This document shows positions 9,663 to 16,145 of a DNA stretch of 20,371 nucleotides, piece after piece. The notes under the pieces were generated by a model, which saw only the letters and a program-made list of their open reading frames with translations, was not told the DNA's origin and searched no databases. Origin of the DNA: Bacteroidota bacterium. Its GTDB lineage: Bacteria; Bacteroidota; Rhodothermia; Rhodothermales; UBA10348. The stretch's first letter is position 1. Every line of letters begins with the position of its first letter. Made by a program: the position numbers and the translations under genes. The stretch spans positions 1-20,371 of the forward strand of contig JAAZVD010000001.1 of the NCBI GenBank assembly GCA_018623785.1, written 5' to 3'.

Positions 9663-10367
9663 TCAGTTCTGATTCATGGCTTCGAGCATACGCCGCATGC
9701 GTGCAATCTCAGTTTCTTGATCCACATTAATGTCCGTGGCCAGACGGAAGGCATCCTCGTCATTCCCGGCGCCGTCGGTGTTGAACATGTCGTCGACCAT
9801 GGAGGTAGCGCCCTCGTGATGCTGGATCATGTAGGTCAGGAAGAGTCTGTCGAAAGCCGGACCACGGGCCGCCGCCAGCTCCTCCAGTTGCGCCCGGGTC
9901 AGCATCCCGGACATCATGGCGTGATCATGACCTTCGGCCATTCCGTGATCCTGTCCGGGCATGTGGATCATCAGATTGAGGCCATCGATATGGACCTCAG
10001 GGACGGGCTCATTCCGGGTCCGGAGCCACCGCTGCATGGTGGCAATCTCATCATTTTGGGCATTTATGATCCGCGCGGCCAGGATCCGTATGGTATTCGA
10101 ACCTGCATTTTCTGGAGCCATTCCCGACATGATCAACGCCTGGGCATGGTGGCCTATCATGCCGGTCATGAAGTCAACTTCGGCCTGCGTATACCGACTG
10201 ATGGCCTCTTGCTGTCGCTGCCAAAAGAGCGCTTCCATATCCTGCATATCGGACGGAGCCATGCTGCTTTCTGCTTCACTCACCGAGGCGACCGTGGAAG
10301 CGCAGCCCGTGGTAAGTATCAAGAAGAACAGGAATGGCAGAAACACTGTCGCGGACGCGAATCGCAT
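9663..10367 (-). CDS. DUF305 family lipoprotein, possible metal-binding ferritin-like protein
   Basis: A 234-residue protein of the DUF305 family (four-helix, ferritin-like fold). Start ATG 10367 gives a signal MRFASATVFLPFLFFLILTTGC with lipidated C22; the longer frame upstream would bury this signal. The paired family motifs are FMTGMIGHHAQALIMSGMA (H73-H74) and FLTYMIQHHEGATSMVDDMF (H183-H184). The linker between them is rich in His and Met (MIHMPGQDHGMAEGHDHAMM, about 132-152), a composition suited to copper or other soft metals; CopM of Synechocystis is a DUF305 copper-binding protein. Metal binding here is inference. It is the first gene of a two-gene unit with the LVIVD lipoprotein, which suggests the two exported proteins act together. 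Confidence 0.9.
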   Translation of the reverse strand: MRFASATVFLPFLFFLILTTGCASTVASVSEAESSMAPSDMQDMEALFWQRQQEAISRYTQAEVDFMTGMIGHHAQALIMSGMAPENAGSNTIRILAARIINAQNDEIATMQRWLRTRNEPVPEVHIDGLNLMIHMPGQDHGMAEGHDHAMMSGMLTRAQLEELAAARGPAFDRLFLTYMIQHHEGATSMVDDMFNTDGAGNDEDAFRLATDINVDQETEIARMRRMLEAMNQN

Positions 10368-10512
10368 GGTCGAGTTGTTTTCTGGGGGGAATACGTACAG
10401 CACCGGCACCGTTTTGGACGCATCCGCCCAACATATCATTCCACCGGCAGCGGCGGCACCGGCGGCGGCAGTATATGAATACCAGCGATGAGCGCAGACC
10501 GCCGAACGCTTG

Positions 10513-10541
10513 ATGAACGCCGGCCATGAACACCGGGCATG
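10513..10541. repeat. Short 13-bp tandem repeat, about two copies
   Basis: ATGAACGCCGGCC at 10513-10525 is followed directly by ATGAACACCGGGC at 10526-10538 and then ATG, so a 13-bp unit is repeated with two mismatches. It lies in the 189-bp gap between the metallophosphoesterase stop and the DUF305 start. A GGC-rich stretch (about 10445-10472) is also in this gap. No gene is evident here; the repeat may be chance or slippage. Confidence 0.5.
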
Positions 10542-10556
10542 GGCGCGGGCCGCAGC

Positions 10557-11516
10557 TCAGTTGCCACCCGGAAGGAACTCCTGATAGAACGTGAATACCT
10601 GCCGCTCCCTAGGATCCACTTCCACCCGAACCCAGTGCAGGTTCGGCTCTCCAAAGCCCTCCACGCGGGTAACGTTCTGCAGCACGGCACCGTCGGGACC
10701 ACGCAGCGGCTTGTCGACCCGGAACACGTGGGTGTCGCCGACGGCAACAACCACCTGACCGTTATACACGGCAGCCTCTTCGGCCAGCACCTCGTAGAAG
10801 GGAGCCAATCCCGGTGCGGGCTGACCACATAAACGGCAGGCTTCGCCGTAAAACTCCTTTGGAGCCGACACAGGCCACAAATCAACCTGCATAGCCAGAA
10901 AAACGCCCGCTGCGCCGGACTCGCGAGCTGTCTTGAAGGCTGTCCGCACCCAATCGCCCGCCGCATCGAGTCGACGTTGGGCCGTTGTAGAGTCCGTGGG
11001 CGGACGCGTGATGGCAATCAGATGGACTGTAGCAAACACGGCCCCACCCTGCTCCCACATCCGGTTCTCCACATATTGCGTGTAAGTGGATTCGAGAGCC
11101 TGCGATCGTACCGTCATGGTCCGCCCCCCGGTACTCATGGTCGGATCGGGGTAAAAAAGGTCCCGAACGAACGCAAGGCGCTCATAATCGTCATACGACC
11201 CTGCCCTTTCGCGGACACAATCAAACCAATCATTGTCTCCCAGCGTGAGCAGAAACGGGATGGAAAACCGTTCAAACAACTCAAAGCGGCTCTGGAGCAG
11301 TTCATCGGAGCATGACTGGCTTCCTCCCTTCGTATCGCCCAGATGAACGACCCAGTCGATGTTTTCCCGCGCGTTGATGTCGTCAATCATCCGGGCAGCC
11401 ACTTCTTCGCCGATCGGACTGTAGGGCCCATCTCCAATCAGAGCAAACTGTAGGGGCTCGTCTGTCCGACAACCGGTCAGCAGCAGGATCGTCAGGAACG
11501 CAATACGGGTGATCAT
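10557..11516 (-). CDS. Lipoprotein of the calcineurin-like metallophosphoesterase superfamily
   Basis: A 319-residue exported protein with a short lipoprotein signal (MITRIAFLTILLLTGC, lipidated C16). Metallophosphoesterase landmarks are in order: FALIGDGP with D29, VVHLGDTKGG with D61, LLTLGDNDWFDC (91-100) at the position of the usual GNHE, and VAVGDTHVFRVD with H263. The canonical GNH[ED] histidine is replaced by D-N-D-W, and the expected H-x-P element reads MQVDLWP (209-215), so the metal site is non-standard and the activity uncertain. CRLC at 227-230 and nearby cysteines may form a disulfide. The gene starts 49 bp after the upstream hydrolase stop, so it may be the last gene of the unit with the dioxygenase/hydrolase pair. 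Confidence 0.75.
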   Translation of the reverse strand: MITRIAFLTILLLTGCRTDEPLQFALIGDGPYSPIGEEVAARMIDDINARENIDWVVHLGDTKGGSQSCSDELLQSRFELFERFSIPFLLTLGDNDWFDCVRERAGSYDDYERLAFVRDLFYPDPTMSTGGRTMTVRSQALESTYTQYVENRMWEQGGAVFATVHLIAITRPPTDSTTAQRRLDAAGDWVRTAFKTARESGAAGVFLAMQVDLWPVSAPKEFYGEACRLCGQPAPGLAPFYEVLAEEAAVYNGQVVVAVGDTHVFRVDKPLRGPDGAVLQNVTRVEGFGEPNLHWVRVEVDPRERQVFTFYQEFLPGGN

Positions 11517-11565
11517 AAGAAAAGGGGGCTGGTTTCCAGATAACTACTGACCACCAAAGCCAAGA

Positions 11566-12225
11566 TCAACGGGTTGCGGGTATTAAATGATGATCAAGCA
11601 AGCGCCGGGCGGCCTCAATCTCGTCCTGAATAATGGTATGCCCCATGCCAGGATAGATGCTCTTGGTGACCTCAGCGCCCATGGACGAAAGCACCTCGGC
11701 CGTTTCTTCCACACGCTCAAGCGGAATGTGGAAATCGGTGTCCGAGCAGCCCAGAAAGACGGGCGTTCCCCCCACATCCCCTTCGTAAACAAGGGGTGCA
11801 TCCTGCGGACCCATCAATCCACCACTAAACACCAACAGCCCCCCGTACCGGGCGGGATGCGTAGCCACGAATTCCGCTGCCAGGCATGCTCCCTGCGAAA
11901 AGCCGGCCAACACAATGCGTTCCAGCGGAATACCCGCCTCGTTCAACCGGTGTACCAGGGCGGCAACAGCCTGCAGAGCTGACCTACGATGCGGCTCGTT
12001 CTGGACCTGCGGCGCAAGAAAAGAAAGGGGATACCACGTGTTCCCCCGGGCCTGCGGGGCCAGGTAGACCATCCCGTCGCAGGGCAGGGCCCCGGCAAGT
12101 TCAAGGATACTGGGGGCCGTTGCGCCGCGCCCATGAATCAGGATCATGGCCGATACGGCATCCTCCGGCCGAGGTCCGTGGGTGTAGACGGGCTGCCCTT
12201 GATGGGGGCCTTGCTCACTGGTCAT
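11566..12225 (-). CDS. Alpha/beta hydrolase, phospholipase/carboxylesterase (MhqD-like)
   Basis: A 219-residue cytosolic serine hydrolase of the phospholipase/carboxylesterase (COG0400-type) group. It shows the oxyanion region LIHGRGATA (29-37), YLAPQARGNTWYP (54-66), the nucleophile elbow GFSQG with S110, the acid region LGCSDTDFHIP with D162/D164, and the base GMGH with H196. Length is normal for the family. The start at 12225 lies 7 bp after the stop of the upstream ring-cleaving dioxygenase-like gene, so the two are coupled. In Bacillus, the hydrolase MhqD and the dioxygenase MhqO belong to the same quinone-responsive regulon, and this tight pairing suggests the same handling of quinones or aromatic electrophiles. 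That role is inference; a general esterase is the alternative. A longer frame from 12288 overlaps the upstream gene and is rejected. Confidence 0.88.
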   Translation of the reverse strand: MTSEQGPHQGQPVYTHGPRPEDAVSAMILIHGRGATAPSILELAGALPCDGMVYLAPQARGNTWYPLSFLAPQVQNEPHRRSALQAVAALVHRLNEAGIPLERIVLAGFSQGACLAAEFVATHPARYGGLLVFSGGLMGPQDAPLVYEGDVGGTPVFLGCSDTDFHIPLERVEETAEVLSSMGAEVTKSIYPGMGHTIIQDEIEAARRLLDHHLIPATR

Positions 12226-12232
12226 GACAGGC

Positions 12233-13192
12233 TCACACGTCGTTGTCAGTGTATGTTTTTCGCTCGATGACGGGAAGGCGGGCTTCAATCTGGGGGCGCT
12301 GCGCTTCGTACCACGCCGGCAATTTCAACGAGGTACCCAGCTCCTCTACCGTTTCGTCCAATGTAAAGCCCGGCTCGTCCGTGGCCACCTCAAACAGGAC
12401 ACCGCCCGGTTCTCGGAAGTAGATGGAGTGGAAATACTGTCGATCCTGCACGGGCGTTACCTGCAGACCGGCCGCTCGCAACGAAGCGAGGTACTCGAGT
12501 TGCTCCTCATCATCCACCGTCCGGAAGGCAATGTGATGGATGGAGCCGGCACCGAAGGCCCCCCGACCTGTATCCGGCACCTGTACGATATCCACGTAGA
12601 GTCCGCGGTCGTTGGAAGCGCCTTTGTACCGGAAACGATTACCCTCACGGGCAACGAATTCGTAGCCCATGTGCTCGACCAGTACGGCAGCTGTGGGGGC
12701 TACCTCCCGAAGCAGGAGTGTTACACTGTGGAATCCACGAAGCGCATGCGCTGCCGGGATTGGCCCTTCCTCCCAATGCACGATGGTAGCCGGATTATCC
12801 GTGGCTACCAGTTCCACAACTATCCCATCAGGGTCTGCAAACCGGAGGACGGATTCGCCGAATCGCTTCTCCGGTCCGCTGGTCTCTATCCGCAGATCCA
12901 GTAAACGATCCATCCACCAGCTGAGCGCACTCGTTGGAATGGCATACGCCATGGCGGATGTCTCCCCCGTGCCAACACGTCCCCGATGCATGTTGCGCCA
13001 CGGAAAGAAGGTCAACGCTGTACCCGGTGTACCCGTGTGATCGCCGTAGTAGAGGTGATAGGTACCTGGATCGTCAAAATTGACCGTTGTCTTGATCAGC
13101 CGCTGCCCGAGTACCCCTACGTAGAAATCGACGTTGGCCTGCGCATCGGAAGCAACAGCCGTTATGTGATGAAGGCCCTGAATGGGTTGCAT
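12233..13192 (-). CDS. Ring-cleaving dioxygenase / glyoxalase (VOC) family protein, MhqO-like
   Basis: A 319-residue protein with two vicinal-oxygen-chelate modules: residues 1-130 (GLHHITAVASDAQANVDFY ... DPDGIVVELVA) and 150-280 (GFHSVTLLL ... SIHHIAFRTVDDEEQ ... YFREPGGVLFEVATDEPGF). The likely metal ligands are H8 or H9, H219 or H220, and E268. This layout and length (about 310-320) match the MhqO/MhqA/MhqE group, annotated as ring-cleaving extradiol dioxygenases acting on hydroquinone-type compounds. The start at 13192 (MQPIQGLHHITAV) is the normal N-terminus; a longer frame to 13333 adds sequence unrelated to the family. It is followed after 7 bp by the alpha/beta hydrolase. The 210-bp gap upstream, back to sbtB, leaves room for its own promoter, though I see no clear one. 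Confidence 0.9.
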   Translation of the reverse strand: MQPIQGLHHITAVASDAQANVDFYVGVLGQRLIKTTVNFDDPGTYHLYYGDHTGTPGTALTFFPWRNMHRGRVGTGETSAMAYAIPTSALSWWMDRLLDLRIETSGPEKRFGESVLRFADPDGIVVELVATDNPATIVHWEEGPIPAAHALRGFHSVTLLLREVAPTAAVLVEHMGYEFVAREGNRFRYKGASNDRGLYVDIVQVPDTGRGAFGAGSIHHIAFRTVDDEEQLEYLASLRAAGLQVTPVQDRQYFHSIYFREPGGVLFEVATDEPGFTLDETVEELGTSLKLPAWYEAQRPQIEARLPVIERKTYTDNDV

Positions 13193-13329
13193 GGCAGGTT
13201 TAGGAGGGTGAGACTGCGCTTTGGGACGCCTCTGTTGCGCAACGCCTTGAAACGATACGCTCCAAACGTGCTCAGGGTGCCTCCCACAACAAGGCGTCCA
13301 CATCCAGCGCACGCGTATACATGACCAGT

Positions 13330-13410
13330 TCACCCCGCCCAGAACCCGATGGCCAGGGTAAGCAGCAGGTAGGCGAAAATAAAGAGCGTCAGCAACGACG
13401 TCTCAGATAT
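13330..13410 (-). pseudogene. Possible remnant of a sodium:solute symporter N-terminus, or a tiny membrane peptide
   Basis: Overlapping the sbtB stop, a short frame reads SETSLLTLFIFAYLL followed by LTLAIGFWAG and then TGA (13330-13332). The pattern Y-L-L-L-T-L-A-I-G-F-W-A-G is what I expect at the first transmembrane helix of sodium:solute symporter (SSS) proteins, which normally continue with R-R and many more helices. There is no ATG: the codon at the expected start is ATA (13408-13410), and an in-frame TAG lies six codons further upstream. A TTG at 13393-13395 could start a 21-residue hydrophobic peptide. Another frame downstream runs on for about 20 codons (GELVMYTRALDVDALLWEAP, ending at TGA 13272-13274), so a frameshift is possible. 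It may be a decayed gene, a micro-protein, or chance. Confidence 0.4.
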
Positions 13411-13714
13411 ACTTTTCGCCGCGCACTACCGCAGCATCCTGAACGTAGACGATGACAGCGTAATGCTCGAAAAAGGCATCCGCTACATGATCCACGATCC
13501 TCTCGGCAACATCAGGGCTGACCAACGCCTCAATCCTCGTATCTGGGCCTTCCCACTCGGACGCCCGAACGCCACGGGACCCCTTACCCGTTGCCTGGGT
13601 GAGCGTATACCCCTTGGCACCCAGATCGAGCAGGGTACGCAGCAGGCGGTCCTCAAGGATGCGTTCAGTTACGATGGTAACCAACTTGAGGGTAACGACA
13701 GAGTGCTTTGACAT
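13403..13714 (-). CDS. sbtB: PII-like bicarbonate-transport regulator SbtB
   Basis: A 103-residue PII-superfamily protein. Its pattern LKLVTIVTERILEDRLLRTL (9-28), LGAKGYTLTQATGKGSRGVR (31-50) and HYAVIVYVQDAAVVRGEKY (84-102) follows cyanobacterial SbtB closely: LVIVTEKIL, GAKGYTV, GGKGSR.VR and YAGIIY. SbtB forms trimers that bind adenine nucleotides, including cAMP, and dock on the cytoplasmic side of SbtA. The GKGSR segment (43-47) belongs to the nucleotide-binding/T-loop region. The protein ends at GEKYI, so the C-terminal redox loop with two cysteines (GHTFCGPEGC in Synechocystis) is missing. It starts 42 bp after the sbtA stop, so both genes share a transcript. The family call rests on recalled sequence similarity and on the neighbour. 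Confidence 0.88.
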   Translation of the reverse strand: MSKHSVVTLKLVTIVTERILEDRLLRTLLDLGAKGYTLTQATGKGSRGVRASEWEGPDTRIEALVSPDVAERIVDHVADAFFEHYAVIVYVQDAAVVRGEKYI

Positions 13715-13756
13715 GTGTTTTTCTTAGACGATGATCCAGTCCGATCGGCAACGAAC

Positions 13757-14722
13757 TCATCCGAGCATCCGCTCGGCCAAAAAATAATACAACGGAATGC
13801 CAAGCGTCACGTTGAATGGAAAAGTTATGCCCAACGCACCGGTCAGATAGAAGGTCGGATTGGCTTCGGGCAAGGCAATGCGGACGGCTGCGGGCGCCGC
13901 GATGTAGGAAGCACTGGAAACCATGGCCGCAAGGACGGCTGCTCCGGCCACCGAGAGACCCGTGAACTGGGCCAGCCAGATGGTCAGCGCTCCGTGCAGG
14001 ATGGGCACCAGGACCCCGAAAGCCACGAGGAAAAATCCCACCTCCTTCAAGTCGCGCAGACGGGAAGCAGCCACGATACCCATCTCCAGTAGAAACAGCA
14101 TCAACGCACCCTGAAATCCGCTTTTGAAAAACGGTGCCACCGGCTCGAAACCTGTCGGTCCAACCAAGGTGCCGATGAGCAATCCGCCCACGAGGAGCAC
14201 GACACTGCGCCCGGAAAGCACCTCATGTAGCGCATCCTGCCAGGATCCGGCCCGCCTGTCCCGCATGAACGCAATCATCAGGGCTACCACGATGGCCGGT
14301 ACCTCGAGGATGGCTACCAGCGCCGGCATGAACCCTTCGGGCTCCCGACCGGTCATGGTCCCGAATGTGATGGCTACAATGAATGTGACGGCTGACACCG
14401 ACCCATAATGTGCGGCGATGGCAGCTGAATTGACGCGATCCAGACGACCAAGCCGACGCAGGATGTTGTACGCAATCACAGGTGTCAGCAGACCCAGCAG
14501 GAGGGTCAGCATGGCCGGGCCGGCAAAGACTGTCAAAGGCGTTTTGCTCAGCTCCACGCCGCCTTTGAGCCCAATGGCCAAAAGCAGATAAATGGACAGT
14601 CCATTGTACAGAGCCGAAGGCAATCGCAGATCGCTGCGAACGAGTGCAGCCACCACCCCGAGAACAAACGCCAGGATGACGGGAGAAAGCAGATTGGCCG
14701 CCAGAACCTCGAAAGTGTCCAT
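13757..14722 (-). CDS. sbtA: Sodium-dependent bicarbonate transporter SbtA family permease
   Basis: A 321-residue inner-membrane protein of the SbtA (DUF897) family, with about ten hydrophobic segments. Typical landmarks are LPSALYNGLSIYLLLAIGLKGGVEL (34-58, with LAIGLKGG the strongest signature), HYGSVSAVTFIVA (about 105-117), PEGFMPALVAILEVPAIVVAL (128-148) and ASYIAAPAAVRIALPEANP near the C-terminus. SbtA imports HCO3- with Na+ and is regulated by SbtB. Length suits the bacterial family; cyanobacterial forms are longer (about 370). The start is ATG 14722; the GTG just upstream is also in frame. SbtB follows after 42 bp. No carboxysome or RuBisCO gene is in the window, so bicarbonate supply for carboxylases in a heterotroph is an inference. 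Confidence 0.92.
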   Translation of the reverse strand: MDTFEVLAANLLSPVILAFVLGVVAALVRSDLRLPSALYNGLSIYLLLAIGLKGGVELSKTPLTVFAGPAMLTLLLGLLTPVIAYNILRRLGRLDRVNSAAIAAHYGSVSAVTFIVAITFGTMTGREPEGFMPALVAILEVPAIVVALMIAFMRDRRAGSWQDALHEVLSGRSVVLLVGGLLIGTLVGPTGFEPVAPFFKSGFQGALMLFLLEMGIVAASRLRDLKEVGFFLVAFGVLVPILHGALTIWLAQFTGLSVAGAAVLAAMVSSASYIAAPAAVRIALPEANPTFYLTGALGITFPFNVTLGIPLYYFLAERMLG

Positions 14723-14909
14723 CACGATTGGGGATAGGATATACAGGTCTCAGGAATCCTCTCGACAATGCGTTGGCCAGTCGGTCCGGGACTCGCGGCT
14801 GGGAATATAACACTGCCGCACTGCGGACTCTGCATCAGTGACCCGGAGACCTCAACTGGGAACCAAAAAGGAATACAAAACCCCGCTGACCTCGTCCTGG
14901 TACTTACGC

Positions 14910-16097
14910 TCAATGCAGCCAGGCTAGCCCCAACCCCAGCATGGCGCTACCGAGGATGATCCAAACCGGACCTAACCCAAACCGTAACGCCGCAAGAGCA
15001 GCCAACCCAGCAATGACCATGGCATCGACAGAGATCAGGATCTGACCTGCAAGGACTACCGTCACAGCCGCCATCAGCGCCACGGCCGAAGCATTGACCG
15101 CATCCAAGAAACTGGACAGCCACTGGCTGCTGCGCAAGCGGGGTATGAAAGGATTGAGCACGCCCACCAGAACGAAGGCTGGCAAAAAGATGCCGATCGT
15201 AGCCACCATAGCACCCGGCAGACCATCGACCAGGTACCCTATGAAGGTCGCCGTGGACAGAATGGGACCGGGGGTAACCTGTCCGATGGCTACGGCGTCC
15301 AGCAGCTGCTCCTGAGAGATCCAGCCCAGATCCTGAACGAGTCCCCCCTCCAAGAAAGCAATCAGGACGTGGCCGCTCCCGTAGAGCACCGCCCCGACCT
15401 TGAGGAAGAACCAGCCCACTTTCCACGTGGAAACAGCGGCAGCGGCGCCGGACCCGGTCAGGCTGACCGCTACAGCAGGTTTTCCCAGGAACAGCAGGGG
15501 AAACCACCGCTCGGCCGTATCGGAGGAGTCCCGGTGGAATCGCAGCCACAGCATGCCAGCCACTCCCCCGACCAAAAGGCATTGGATTTCTCCGAACCCT
15601 GCCAGTACGCCCGACGCAACGAGAGCGGCCACCACCCCCGTGCGCCACCCCGGAATGGCTTTACGACCCAAGCGCCAAAGTGCCATCGCGATGATAACGA
15701 GGACGGCAGGTCTGATGCCTGCCACAAACGGTTCGACGGCAGGAATGTCGCCGTATTGAACGTAGAACCACGCCGCCAGACCGGTGCAGATGGCAGCAGG
15801 CATGATGAAAGCTGCACCAGCCGTAATCAATCCTCTCCAACCGGCCCGCTCGTATCCGATATGCATCATCATTTCGGTCGAGTTGGGTCCTGGTATCAGA
15901 TTGGTCGCCCCGACAAGATCCAGGAATCGCTGGGGAGAAAGCCATTTGCGGCGAACAACCACCTCATCTTCAAGCAACGCGATGTGTGCTGCAGGACCAC
16001 CGAAAGCAAAAAGGCCCAGCTTCGAGAAAAGGCGAGCAAGCTCGCTCAAGGGCGTACCCGGACCGGGACTCTCTGAAGTAAGCTTTTGAGAGTTCAT
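14910..16097 (-). CDS. chrA: ChrA family chromate/anion transporter, two-domain form
   Basis: A 395-residue membrane protein with two homologous CHR halves. The first has FSKLGLFAFGGPAAHIALLE (24-43), VVVRRKWLSPQRFLDL, and LIPGPNSTEMMMHIGY (67-82). The second has FFLKVGAVLYGSGHVLIAF, LGWISQEQLLDAVAIGQ, and VTPGPILSTATFIGYLVDG. Each half contributes the paired FGG/YGS and PGP motifs of the family, and about ten to twelve hydrophobic segments are visible. Characterised ChrA proteins export chromate; many homologues have unknown anion substrates, so chromate resistance is not proven. The gene starts 48 bp after the stop of the ABC1 kinase gene and is probably in its transcript. It is followed by 187 bp with only a tiny CCGC/GCGG hairpin (14816-14826), then sbtA, so whether transcription continues is unclear. 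Confidence 0.93.
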   Translation of the reverse strand: MNSQKLTSESPGPGTPLSELARLFSKLGLFAFGGPAAHIALLEDEVVVRRKWLSPQRFLDLVGATNLIPGPNSTEMMMHIGYERAGWRGLITAGAAFIMPAAICTGLAAWFYVQYGDIPAVEPFVAGIRPAVLVIIAMALWRLGRKAIPGWRTGVVAALVASGVLAGFGEIQCLLVGGVAGMLWLRFHRDSSDTAERWFPLLFLGKPAVAVSLTGSGAAAAVSTWKVGWFFLKVGAVLYGSGHVLIAFLEGGLVQDLGWISQEQLLDAVAIGQVTPGPILSTATFIGYLVDGLPGAMVATIGIFLPAFVLVGVLNPFIPRLRSSQWLSSFLDAVNASAVALMAAVTVVLAGQILISVDAMVIAGLAALAALRFGLGPVWIILGSAMLGLGLAWLH

Positions 16098-16145
16098 ATC
16101 ATGCTTGGGAGCCTGGTTTCCCGACAGAATAAGGCACCTGAGATA

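Noticed and set aside
10445..10472. GGC-rich run (ggcagcggcggcaccggcgg...) as a possible repeat element or coding linker
   Set aside because: Short, imperfect, and not in any supported frame; ordinary low-complexity GC-rich spacer.
13193..13333. N-terminal extension of the ring-cleaving dioxygenase gene to 13333
   Set aside because: The 47 extra residues (rich in Arg, Trp and Cys) do not resemble the family, and MQPIQGLHHITAV at 13192 is the expected start.
14816..14826. Small inverted repeat CCGC-ACT-GCGG as a terminator after chrA
   Set aside because: Only 4-5 bp of stem and no T tract on the minus strand; too weak to call.
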